From positions 1-15,976 of the forward strand of contig CAMPAX010000029.1 of NCBI GenBank assembly GCA_946633495.1: DNA of 15,976 bases. Reading direction: 5' to 3'. The notes beneath the pieces were generated by a model, which was not told where the DNA came from, did not search any database, and worked only from the letters and a program-made list of their open reading frames with translations. Position 1 is the first letter of the stretch; every line of letters starts with the position of its first letter. Both the position numbers and the translations under genes were made by a program. This DNA is from an uncultured Lachnospiraceae bacterium. GTDB taxonomy: Bacteria; Bacillota; Clostridia; Lachnospirales; Lachnospiraceae. Shown here piece by piece: positions 1-6,303 of this stretch.

Positions 1-333
1 ATCTGTATTATCTTTGCTCCGGATATTGTCCGGATATTCAGGGATGATCCGGGTGTGGTAGAAGTGGGCAGTGCGGCACTCCGATACCAGGCGGCTACCC
101 TTCCCCTTCTTGCGACAACGGTCATGATCAATATGATGCTGCAGTCCATCGGAAAAGGAGTGAAGGCCTCGATCACCGCATCTGCAAGGAATGGTCTCTT
201 CTTCATTCCCGCGATCCTGATCCTGCCGGCCTTCTACGGCCTTACCGGCGTAGAAACAGCCCAGGCCGTAGCAGATGTATGCTCCCTGTGCCTTGCTATT
301 CCACTTGCGAGGAGTGAACTGAAACGTATGTAG
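1..333 (+). CDS. MATE-family efflux transporter, C-terminal fragment
   Basis: The reading frame is open from the first base, so this is the last ~110 residues of a gene that starts outside the window. The visible part has two or more hydrophobic segments (around PLLATTVMINMMLQSIGKG and FFIPAILILPAFYGLTGVE) and ends in a short basic tail, SELKRM. The pattern of a helix with MxxQSIGKG, then a small-residue/Arg-rich turn, then FFIPxxxxLPxxxGLxGV is typical of the last helices of MATE (NorM/DinF-like) multidrug and toxin exporters, which use a Na+ or H+ gradient to expel cationic compounds. The substrate cannot be told from this fragment. The stop TAG is followed within about 20 bases by a strong terminator, so this is the last gene of its transcript. 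Family assignment is by recognition of the C-terminal pattern and is good but not certain. Confidence 0.8.
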   Translation: MCIIFAPDIVRIFRDDPGVVEVGSAALRYQAATLPLLATTVMINMMLQSIGKGVKASITASARNGLFFIPAILILPAFYGLTGVETAQAVADVCSLCLAIPLARSELKRM

Positions 334-334
334 T

Positions 335-526
335 ATTACTATTCACGGGAATGCCCCCACAAAAAAAACGGCGCCGTGTGCTTGCACACAAGGCACCGTT
401 TTTTTTGTGGGGGTTCCTGCGAAGCAGGAATCGAACGTATCGCAGCGGCATAGAGTGCCGAAGGCACGCCAGACGCACGAAGTGCGGATGCGCCGCTGCC
501 GAAGCGTTCGGCCCGTGAATAGTAAT
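335..526. repeat. Structured palindromic intergenic element (nested hairpins, GAA triloops)
   Basis: A perfect 15-bp inverted repeat (335-349 with 512-526, ATTACTATTCACGGG and its complement) bounds 192 bases that fill the gap between the convergent MATE and pbuX genes. Inside, from left to right: the terminator hairpin at 354-413; a 7-bp hairpin TTCCTGC-GAA-GCAGGAA at 414-430; and a branched structure closed by CGAACG/CGTTCG (432-437 with 505-510) and GCAGCGGC/GCCGCTGC (442-449 with 492-499). That structure carries two further hairpins, GTGCC-GAA-GGCAC (455-467) and CGCAC-GAA-GTGCG (474-486). Almost every base can be paired. This is seen directly in the sequence. That it is a mobile, REP- or MITE-like element is inference; no transposase is present in the window. 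Confidence 0.75.
354..413. terminator. Bidirectional intrinsic terminator between MATE gene and pbuX
   Basis: CCCCCACAAAAAAAACGG (354-371) pairs perfectly over 18 bp with 396-413. The inner part continues with GCC/GGC and GTGTG/CACAC around a CTTG loop, with one mismatch and a two-base bulge. The A8 and T8 tracts lie within the arms, so transcripts from either side make a GC-rich hairpin followed by U8. It can therefore stop both the MATE transcript (+) and the guaD-xpt-pbuX transcript (-). Confidence 0.9.
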
Positions 527-533
527 CCTCACA

Positions 534-1925
534 TCACTTCTTATCTTTTTCTCTTTCCCTTTTCCTCCCCTTCGGTCCATCCATATCCTCCGGAAGCAGG
601 AAGGACAGCAGCAGTGCGATCACAAATACCACCGCCACCACGTTGGAACGGAAGATATCCTGAACCAGCATAGGCGCGGCATCCCAGATCCCGGCCTCAC
701 CGGAAGCTGTGGAGCCGATACCGATGGAAAGTGACAGAGCTGCAATGATGATATTCTTCTGGGTGAACCCGCACTGGGACAGCATGATGATCCCGGATAC
801 GAGAATCTGTCCGAACATCAGGATCGTACATCCTCCCAAAACACATTGGGGTACCGTAGAGAAGAAATAACCAATGGGAGGAAAGAAACCTGCGAGCACA
901 AGAAGAGCTGCCCCTGTCATGATGGTGAACCGGTTTACAACCTTTGTCATTGCCACCAGTCCTACATTTTGTGAGAATGAAGTGATGGGCGGACATCCGA
1001 ACAATGCGGACAGGGAGGAGGCAAAACCGTCCACCGTCAGGGCACCGGATATTTCCTTTTCTGTAGCCTTCCTTCCCAGACCACCCACGGCCAGGGCGGA
1101 AGTATCGCCGATGGTTTCCGTGGCAGACACCAGATAGATAACACATACCGACAGGATAGGACCCAACTTGAATTCAGGGGTAAAGATCAGAAAATGCGGA
1201 AGTGTTACGAGCCCGCCGTCCAGGATCCTGCTGAAATCCACCATTCCAAGACATGCGGACAGTCCGTATCCCACAAGTAAGCCTGCAAGAACCGCCAGAG
1301 AGCGAAGATATCCGCGGGTTAAAGACATCCAGACCAGACAGGTGATCAGAGTGACTCCGCCCACCAGGAGATTTTTTGGAGAACCATAATCCTCGGTATA
1401 GCCACCGCCGAAGGAACGGACGCCTACAGTGAAAAGGGAAAGACCGATGCCGCAGACGATGGTTGCGGGAACGATCGGTCGGATAAAGCGTAAGACCTTT
1501 CGGATGAGAAGACCCAGTATGCCTTCAAAAAGACCTCCGATCAGAACCGCACCGATCACGGCCGGATATCCATGGTTTGCTGCCACCACACCGAGAACAG
1601 ATACAAAGGTGAAGCTGACGCCCATGACAATGGGAAGACGTGAACCAATTCTCCAAATCGGATAGAGCTGTAGCAGGGTGGCGATCCCGGCGATGAACAT
1701 GGCGTCCTGGATCAGTTTCCCTAAATCATTGTCGGATATGGCAGGCCGGGCCATGGCGGCGAGGATGGTGATGGGTGTAAGATTGGCCACAAACATGGCA
1801 AGAACGTGCTGAAGACCGTAAGGGATCGCCCGCCCCAGAGGGACGCGCCCGTCAATCTTATAAATGTTCGCCATGCTGGCCGGAGCTTTTGTTTCATCGG
1901 GAGTTGCTTCAGAGTCTTTGGACAT
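534..1925 (-). CDS. pbuX: Xanthine permease (NCS2 / nucleobase:cation symporter-2 family)
   Basis: A 463-residue polytopic membrane protein with many hydrophobic helices, close to the usual length for NCS2 permeases. Family marks are visible: the QH pair in the first helix (Q39-H40), the SATETIGDTSAL segment carrying the helix-8 glutamate (E270) needed for purine binding in XanQ/UapA relatives, and the NAT signature QNVGLVAMTK (Q319-N320). The charged C-terminal tail (about 450-463) is cytoplasmic-looking. It should import xanthine, probably with H+ or Na+. The choice of xanthine over uracil or uric acid rests on its place directly after xpt and guaD in the same direction; the sequence alone would allow uric acid. 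The start is supported by GGAGGG about 10 bases upstream of ATG. The 87-base gap to xpt has no promoter or terminator I trust, so it is probably the last gene of the operon, ended by the hairpin at 354-413. Confidence 0.9.
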   Translation of the reverse strand: MSKDSEATPDETKAPASMANIYKIDGRVPLGRAIPYGLQHVLAMFVANLTPITILAAMARPAISDNDLGKLIQDAMFIAGIATLLQLYPIWRIGSRLPIVMGVSFTFVSVLGVVAANHGYPAVIGAVLIGGLFEGILGLLIRKVLRFIRPIVPATIVCGIGLSLFTVGVRSFGGGYTEDYGSPKNLLVGGVTLITCLVWMSLTRGYLRSLAVLAGLLVGYGLSACLGMVDFSRILDGGLVTLPHFLIFTPEFKLGPILSVCVIYLVSATETIGDTSALAVGGLGRKATEKEISGALTVDGFASSLSALFGCPPITSFSQNVGLVAMTKVVNRFTIMTGAALLVLAGFFPPIGYFFSTVPQCVLGGCTILMFGQILVSGIIMLSQCGFTQKNIIIAALSLSIGIGSTASGEAGIWDAAPMLVQDIFRSNVVAVVFVIALLLSFLLPEDMDGPKGRKREREKDKK

Positions 1926-2012
1926 GGGTAAGGTTCCCTCCGTGTGATTCGATCCATATACCGGACATCCGGGGATTCGATCCTCGAAACAGAACCGGGT
2001 TATGGTTTTTCT

Positions 2013-2600
2013 TTATTCATCCTTTTCAGAGCAAAAAACAATCTCGCCGTCATCGGTCATGTGGTCGATGATGGCCAGAGATGTGACGGAGAATCCCATT
2101 TCCCGAAGCTCTCTTCCTCCGCTTTGAAATGCCTTTTCGATACAGATACCGATACCTTCCACTGAGGCGCCGGCCATCTTGCAGAGGTCTGTAAGACCCA
2201 GCATGGCATTTCCGGTGGCAAGAAAATCGTCTACGATCAGTACACGGTCGTCCGGTGTAAGATAACGTTTGGAGAGGATGACCTGATAATCCTTCTTATA
2301 GGTGAAGGAATGGACTTTTGCGATATAAAGGTCACTTCCGAGATTCAGACTCTGGGATTTCTTGGCGAAAAGAAGCGGAACCCCAAAGCAGCGGGCCGCC
2401 GCATAGGCGATGGCGATTCCGGAGGCTTCTATGGTCAGAACTTTTGTGATCCCGCGGTCTTTGTATTTTTCATAAAATGCCTCACCGATCTTATCCATCA
2501 GCGTGACATCGATCTGGTGATTCAGAAAACCGTCTACCTTCAGGATGTTTCCGGGATAGATGCGGCCGTCCTTTCGGATTCGTTCTTCAAGTAATTTCAT
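2013..2600 (-). CDS. xpt: Xanthine phosphoribosyltransferase
   Basis: Cytosolic type I phosphoribosyltransferase that converts xanthine and PRPP to XMP and pyrophosphate. It is 195 residues long, matching the Bacillus subtilis-type Xpt family (about 190-197). The start MKLLEERIRKDGRIYPGNIL is characteristic of Xpt, with a conserved hood region that favours xanthine. The PRPP-binding loop is VLIVDDFLATGNA (about 120-132), with two acidic residues followed by the ATG turn. The KKSQSLNLGSD segment (80-90) matches the flexible loop of the family. AAAGGAG at 2608-2614 sits 7 bases before ATG. The gene lies 21 bases after guaD and before pbuX, giving a complete guanine-to-XMP salvage path. Nothing odd is seen. 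Confidence 0.95.
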   Translation of the reverse strand: MKLLEERIRKDGRIYPGNILKVDGFLNHQIDVTLMDKIGEAFYEKYKDRGITKVLTIEASGIAIAYAAARCFGVPLLFAKKSQSLNLGSDLYIAKVHSFTYKKDYQVILSKRYLTPDDRVLIVDDFLATGNAMLGLTDLCKMAGASVEGIGICIEKAFQSGGRELREMGFSVTSLAIIDHMTDDGEIVFCSEKDE

Positions 2601-2621
2601 GTGGCGTCTCCTTTATAAAGG

Positions 2622-3098
2622 TCAGTACACGGTTTTATCTTCCTGCTCCGTATACTGCCGGAAGGTCTCTATGGTTTCCTGCCGGTCCATGGGATGGAGT
2701 TCCAGGGTATCAGGTTCTTCCTTTCCTCCGGCAAGACTGCTGATATAGCGGTAGATCATGTCATCCCGGAATCCGATGGCCTCGGCGTCCTCTTTGGTAT
2801 TTCCGTAATAAACAGTCCGTATGTTTGCCCATATAATGGCAGAAAGACACATGGGACACGGGTAACAGGAGGTGTAAAGGACACAGCCGGAGAGATCATG
2901 GGTATTCAGATTCTCACAGGCATTCCGGATGGCGGTTACCTCAGCGTGTGCGGTCGGGTCGTGCCATGCGATCACATGATTGGATCCTTGTCCCACCACG
3001 ACACCATCTTTCACCACCACGGCTCCGAAGGGGCCTCCGACATGGGTGGCAAGGTTTTCGGCTGCAAGGTCATTTGCTATTTTCATAAATGGATTCAT
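2622..3098 (-). CDS. guaD: Guanine deaminase (CDA-fold, GuaD type)
   Basis: Zinc hydrolase of the cytidine deaminase fold that turns guanine into xanthine and ammonia. It is 158 residues long, as in B. subtilis GuaD (156). The zinc site is visible as HAE (H51, E53 as proton shuttle) and PCPMC (C81, C84). The segments GGPFGAVVVKDG and DPTAHAEVTAIR are the typical GuaD forms and differ from the tRNA adenosine deaminase TadA, which is the main alternative. The C-terminal region (about 110-158) is longer than in TadA and fits the swapped C-terminal tail of GuaD. GAAAGG at 3110-3115 precedes the start at a normal distance. It heads the guaD-xpt-pbuX operon, so its product xanthine is used by the next gene. 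The leader carries a probable attenuator. Confidence 0.9.
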   Translation of the reverse strand: MNPFMKIANDLAAENLATHVGGPFGAVVVKDGVVVGQGSNHVIAWHDPTAHAEVTAIRNACENLNTHDLSGCVLYTSCYPCPMCLSAIIWANIRTVYYGNTKEDAEAIGFRDDMIYRYISSLAGGKEEPDTLELHPMDRQETIETFRQYTEQEDKTVY

Positions 3099-3116
3099 GG
3101 ATAGATCATCCTTTCG

Positions 3117-3149
3117 AAAAAAGGGCCCGATACCGAAAATACGGGAGCC
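3117..3149 (-). terminator. Candidate attenuator hairpin in the guaD leader
   Basis: Read on the minus strand: GG, bulged CT, CCCGTA, loop TTTTCGG, TA, bulged T, CGGGCC, then a C and TTTTTT, ending about 19 bases before the guaD ATG and touching its ribosome site. A terminator placed between promoter and first gene is the usual form of an attenuator. The stem has two bulges, so it is weaker than the other terminators in this window. I do not see the purine riboswitch core (the TTTCTACC and CCGTAAAT loops) upstream, so the sensor, if any, is unknown. Confidence 0.5.
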
Positions 3150-3162
3150 GCGATATAGTGTT

Positions 3163-3191
3163 ATTGTATCTCATATGGGGCGCTCTTACAA
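3163..3191 (-). promoter_or_regulatory. Candidate sigma-70 type promoter for guaD-xpt-pbuX
   Basis: On the minus strand, TTGTAA (3186-3191) is followed after exactly 17 bases by TACAAT (3163-3168). A start about 7 bases further on would give a leader of roughly 58 bases made up almost entirely of the hairpin at 3117-3149 and the ribosome site. Both boxes match four or five of six consensus bases. The GC-rich stem GGGGCG/CGCCCC just upstream overlaps the -35 region and spacer. Confidence 0.5.
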
Positions 3192-3261
3192 GTATCTTTC
3201 GCCCCCGCGGGCAGGTTTGTTTTTGGTATCGTCCAATAATGCCGGTAGTTCATGTGGGATT

Positions 3262-3275
3262 TTTGCGATAGCAAA
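3262..3275. promoter_or_regulatory. Inverted repeat, possible operator between guaD and the GH-A-like gene
   Basis: TTTGC-GATA-GCAAA is a perfect 5-bp inverted repeat about 100 bases before the start of the glycosidase gene at 3378 and upstream of the guaD promoter candidate. LacI- or AraC-type regulators of sugar genes often use such sites, but no regulator gene is present and a chance palindrome of this size is possible. No convincing + strand promoter was found in 3192-3377. Confidence 0.2.
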
Positions 3276-3377
3276 GAGCAGGAAGATGCGTTATTCTGAA
3301 AATGGGGTATACCGCGAGACAAAAGAACATGTATCCCGGGAGATATTTAAGCTACAAAGATCAGGAGAGCAGCGGAT

Positions 3378-4913
3378 ATGGATATTCAAAAGGTGACAAT
3401 TGACACCAGTCGGTTCGGACTGGAAGGAGTAACGGAAGTGAACCGTATCCGGCTTACGCCGGCGGGATGTGCACTGGACCTTGGAGACGGAAGTGAGCGC
3501 GGCGAGTACGTGTGCCAGGATTACATCCTGCAGAAGCTGGGACGGCCCCATAGAAATATCGGTCTCATGTACACCTACTATCCCAATGATAAGGAGTGGC
3601 CGAAACGCAGCAGCGAGGCTTATCCGGAAATGGAAGTCCACGGACAGTGGGATTATCCCTATGATGATTACTTCCCTTATGGCGGCGGGATCGGAGGAAG
3701 TCCGGATGCGCAGCCTTTTCAGCAGATGAGAGATATCCGGCGTCACGGACAGGATGTGACTCTGACGCTGACGGTGGACTGCAGGATCTCGGATGAACAG
3801 ATCACTGCCATCGCACGGGATCTGAAGCCCTTCGGACGGATGCGGCTTCGTGTGAATCATGAGTGCGCGGGCACCTGGTTCACCCATAACCGGAGATACA
3901 GTTATCAGGAGATCGGTGACTTTTTCGTACGCTTTTCAAAGATCGTGAAGAAGGAAGCACCGAATGTGGATATGGTTTTCTGTTCAGGGATCATTATGAC
4001 GCCGGACGGAAAGCTGCCTAAGGAAGAGGAATTCCGTGAGGCTTATCGGATCGCGGATGTGTGGTCTGCGGATAAATATTTTGCTCTGCATTTCGGATGG
4101 CCCTTCGATATCTGCGAGAAAGGGGACCGGACCTTTATGGCGGAGGACCTGTCCGAATATCTGAAGAATGTGGACAGGACAGTCCGCCGTCTGATCGAGA
4201 TCGGAGATGGCCGTCAGCGCCCGTTTTCCGCTTCGGAGTTCAATATCGACGGGGATGTGACCGGTCCTGTGGCTCAGGGTGAGAGTCTGCTTAGATTTGC
4301 GGATTATATGTCGAAGGAGCAGCCGGACTGGATGTACAGCCTGTCCATGTATATGTTCCGCGACCGGGGGCGGCTGGGTCTGGAGATGGAGGATCCGAAC
4401 TGCCCTGATGTGGGGATCGAGCAGCCGCTGATGGAAGATTATAAGAAGGTAATGAAGATGCCTTATTTCAGACCGGGGGTCGAAACTACGGAGTCTCTTT
4501 ACTCCAGGAGCCGGGAGAAAGATCCGGAGATTTCCGAGGTTAAGGAGCTTTTGCTTCGCTGGGGCGGCGCCGAGGATTCGGAAGGGATCGAAATGAAGGT
4601 GCGGATGGAAGGCACACCGGTGTTCTTCGAACTGGCCTGTCCGAAGGAGGCGAATCTTATGATCGCAGTCAATGACCGCTGGTTCTATAAGCGGCCGGGA
4701 GTGACGGTGATCGATGCCATGCCCGCCTTTTTTGCAAAGGACGCAAAGCCCGTTACTGCCGGAGAGGAGATCAGTATCCTGATCTTTGCTCCTCCCATGG
4801 ACGGAGAAAATCCCCGGACGGATCGGGAGGATTGGGCTGTGAACTATTATACGGAGCTGCAGACACTTCCGAAACTCCGGGTACGTTATGAACCCTGTAA
4901 GATGGTAAGATAA
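3378..4913 (+). CDS. Glycoside hydrolase-like protein, clan GH-A type, family not recognised
   Basis: A 511-residue protein with no signal peptide and no membrane segment, so probably cytosolic. I do not recognise the family. The pattern suggests a (beta/alpha)8 glycosidase: RMRLRVNHECAGTWF (154-168) looks like the strand-4 end with an Asn-His-Glu acid/base site (E162), and RPFSASEFNIDG (281-292) like strand 7 with a nucleophile (E287). The spacing of 125 residues is plausible for retaining clan GH-A enzymes, and the HExxGxWF form recalls GH26. Strand-like segments DVTLTLTVD (126-134) and VDMVFCSG (197-204), and the WSADKYFALHFGWP stretch (229-242), fit a barrel. Residues from about 385 to 511 look like a separate beta-sandwich. 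AGGAG at 3363-3367 supports the start. A GH27 gene follows 30 bases on, so both are probably co-transcribed and act on the same imported glycan. Substrate is unknown; a catalytically dead relative cannot be excluded. Confidence 0.65.
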   Translation: MDIQKVTIDTSRFGLEGVTEVNRIRLTPAGCALDLGDGSERGEYVCQDYILQKLGRPHRNIGLMYTYYPNDKEWPKRSSEAYPEMEVHGQWDYPYDDYFPYGGGIGGSPDAQPFQQMRDIRRHGQDVTLTLTVDCRISDEQITAIARDLKPFGRMRLRVNHECAGTWFTHNRRYSYQEIGDFFVRFSKIVKKEAPNVDMVFCSGIIMTPDGKLPKEEEFREAYRIADVWSADKYFALHFGWPFDICEKGDRTFMAEDLSEYLKNVDRTVRRLIEIGDGRQRPFSASEFNIDGDVTGPVAQGESLLRFADYMSKEQPDWMYSLSMYMFRDRGRLGLEMEDPNCPDVGIEQPLMEDYKKVMKMPYFRPGVETTESLYSRSREKDPEISEVKELLLRWGGAEDSEGIEMKVRMEGTPVFFELACPKEANLMIAVNDRWFYKRPGVTVIDAMPAFFAKDAKPVTAGEEISILIFAPPMDGENPRTDREDWAVNYYTELQTLPKLRVRYEPCKMVR

Positions 4914-4943
4914 CCGCCGAAGCATGATAAAGAGAGAATCAAA

Positions 4944-6251
4944 ATGAACAAGAATGACTTTGCAGAAACACCGCCCATGGGGTGGAACAGTTATGATTAT
5001 TATGACACTACGGTCACAGAAGCGGATGTAAAGCGTAACGCCGATTATATGGCGGAGCATCTTGCGGAGTATGGATGGGAATATATCATCGTGGATATTC
5101 AGTGGTATGCACGCGGCGCCGGAAGTCGTCGGGATACCTATCAGTATATCCCTTTCTCAAAGCTGGAAATGGATGACTATGCCCGCCTTCAGCCGGATCC
5201 GGACAGATTTCCGTCCTCGGTGAATGGTGCAGGCTTTCAACCTCTGGCGGACTATGTGCATGGCAAAGGCCTGAAGTTCGGGATCCACATCATGCGTGGG
5301 ATTCCCCGCAATGCCGCCCATGCCCATATGCCGGTACTGGGAACCGATGTCACAGCGGATGATATCGCGGATCCCTCCTCCATCTGCCGATGGAATCCGG
5401 ATATGTACGGTGTAAGAGATACGGCTGCAGGACAGGCGTATTATGATTCGATCCTTGCACTCTATGCTGCCTGGGGCGTGGATTATATCAAATGCGATGA
5501 TATCTGCAATACCAACGCCTATCCCCACCAGCCCTATTCCGGACGGCATGAGATCGAGATGCTTGCCGCTGCGATCCAAAAGTGCGGCCGTCCCATCGTG
5601 CTCTCTCTGTCACCGGGACCGGCACTCATCGAACAGGCATGGCATTATGAAACCTATGCAAATCTCTGGCGGATCACGGATGATCTTTGGGATCAATGGC
5701 CGCTGGTGAAGGATATGTTCCGACGCTGCGAGCTCTGGCAGAATCATGTGGCAAAGGGATGCTTCCCGGATTGTGATATGCTGCCGGTCGGTACTATGGG
5801 AAAGGGGTTCGGACATCCCTGGACCTGTAATCTGACCCGGGAGGAGCAGCGGACCATGCTGACACTCTGGTGTCTCTTCGGCTCTCCGCTGATGATCGGA
5901 AGCGAACTTCCGCTGATGGATGAGTTTACGGTATCTCTGCTGACCAACCGGGATGTGCTTTCCATGCTGACACCGGATGCGAAGCCGCATCAGATCAGAA
6001 GAACAGACGAGGAGGCTGTGTGGGAGGCCGTGAACAGCAGGACAGGAGATCATTTCCTTGCACTGTTCAATCTGTCGGATGAGAAGAGAGTGGTGGAGCA
6101 AAGGATCGATCTTTTGAAAGAGAAGAATTATGAGTCTGACTGGGTGGTGGATCGTTTCACCGATTTCTGGACCGGCGAGAGGATCCCCTGCGGGGAGGAG
6201 TGCCTTAGCATAGAGCTGGCACCCCACGATTGCATCGTGTTAAGAATATAA
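4944..6251 (+). CDS. GH27 glycosidase (alpha-galactosidase or beta-L-arabinopyranosidase type)
   Basis: A 435-residue barrel enzyme of family GH27, a retaining clan GH-D family that removes alpha-galactose, alpha-N-acetylgalactosamine or beta-L-arabinopyranose from chain ends. Visible marks: the N-terminal TPPMGWNSYD (9-18) and EYIIVDIQWY (46-55) strands, the nucleophile motif YIKCDD (D185), and the acid/base segment WRITDDLWDQW, where D247 fits the RxxxD spacing. A C-terminal beta-sandwich runs from about 345 to 435. There is no signal peptide, so it acts in the cytosol. The GWNSYDYYD and HIMRGIPRNAA segments differ from classical plant and animal alpha-galactosidases (GWNSWN) and belong to a bacterial subgroup with few tested members, so substrate is open. 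It starts 30 bases after the preceding gene, with GAGAGA as a modest ribosome site, and ends just before a strong terminator. Confidence 0.88.
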   Translation: MNKNDFAETPPMGWNSYDYYDTTVTEADVKRNADYMAEHLAEYGWEYIIVDIQWYARGAGSRRDTYQYIPFSKLEMDDYARLQPDPDRFPSSVNGAGFQPLADYVHGKGLKFGIHIMRGIPRNAAHAHMPVLGTDVTADDIADPSSICRWNPDMYGVRDTAAGQAYYDSILALYAAWGVDYIKCDDICNTNAYPHQPYSGRHEIEMLAAAIQKCGRPIVLSLSPGPALIEQAWHYETYANLWRITDDLWDQWPLVKDMFRRCELWQNHVAKGCFPDCDMLPVGTMGKGFGHPWTCNLTREEQRTMLTLWCLFGSPLMIGSELPLMDEFTVSLLTNRDVLSMLTPDAKPHQIRRTDEEAVWEAVNSRTGDHFLALFNLSDEKRVVEQRIDLLKEKNYESDWVVDRFTDFWTGERIPCGEECLSIELAPHDCIVLRI

Positions 6252-6254
6252 CCA

Positions 6255-6303
6255 GCATAAAATAAAAAACTGCATCTTCGGGATGCAGTTTTTTATTTTA
6301 TGC
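6255..6303. terminator. Shared bidirectional terminator of GH27 and GH2 genes
   Basis: A perfect 22-bp stem (6255-6276 with 6282-6303) with a TTCGG loop; the C-TTCG-G apex is the well-known stable tetraloop. A- and T-tracts lie in the arms, so it works on both strands. The first codons to the right are the GH2 stop TAA (6298-6300) and its last codon (Ala), so the GH2 reading frame ends inside the stem. Confidence 0.93.

Noticed and set aside
335..526. CRISPR array or tRNA cluster suggested by repeated short hairpins
   Set aside because: The hairpins have different stems and no regular direct repeat with spacers, and none folds as a tRNA with CCA-end logic.
1926..2012. tRNA T-arm-like stretch (GGATCGAATCC) and a repeated GGATCGAAT between xpt and pbuX
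   Set aside because: No acceptor, anticodon or D-arm can be built around it; the 87 bases are too poor in pairing for a tRNA.
3099..3377. Guanine (purine) riboswitch ahead of guaD
   Set aside because: A short CTACCGG-like match exists on the minus strand near 3240, but the second loop, the three-way junction core and the P1 stem are missing.
3984..5060. 358-codon open frame on the minus strand over the GH-A-like and GH27 genes
   Set aside because: The translation is rich in His, Arg, Ile and Pro with no domain pattern, and it spans two real plus-strand genes and their junction.
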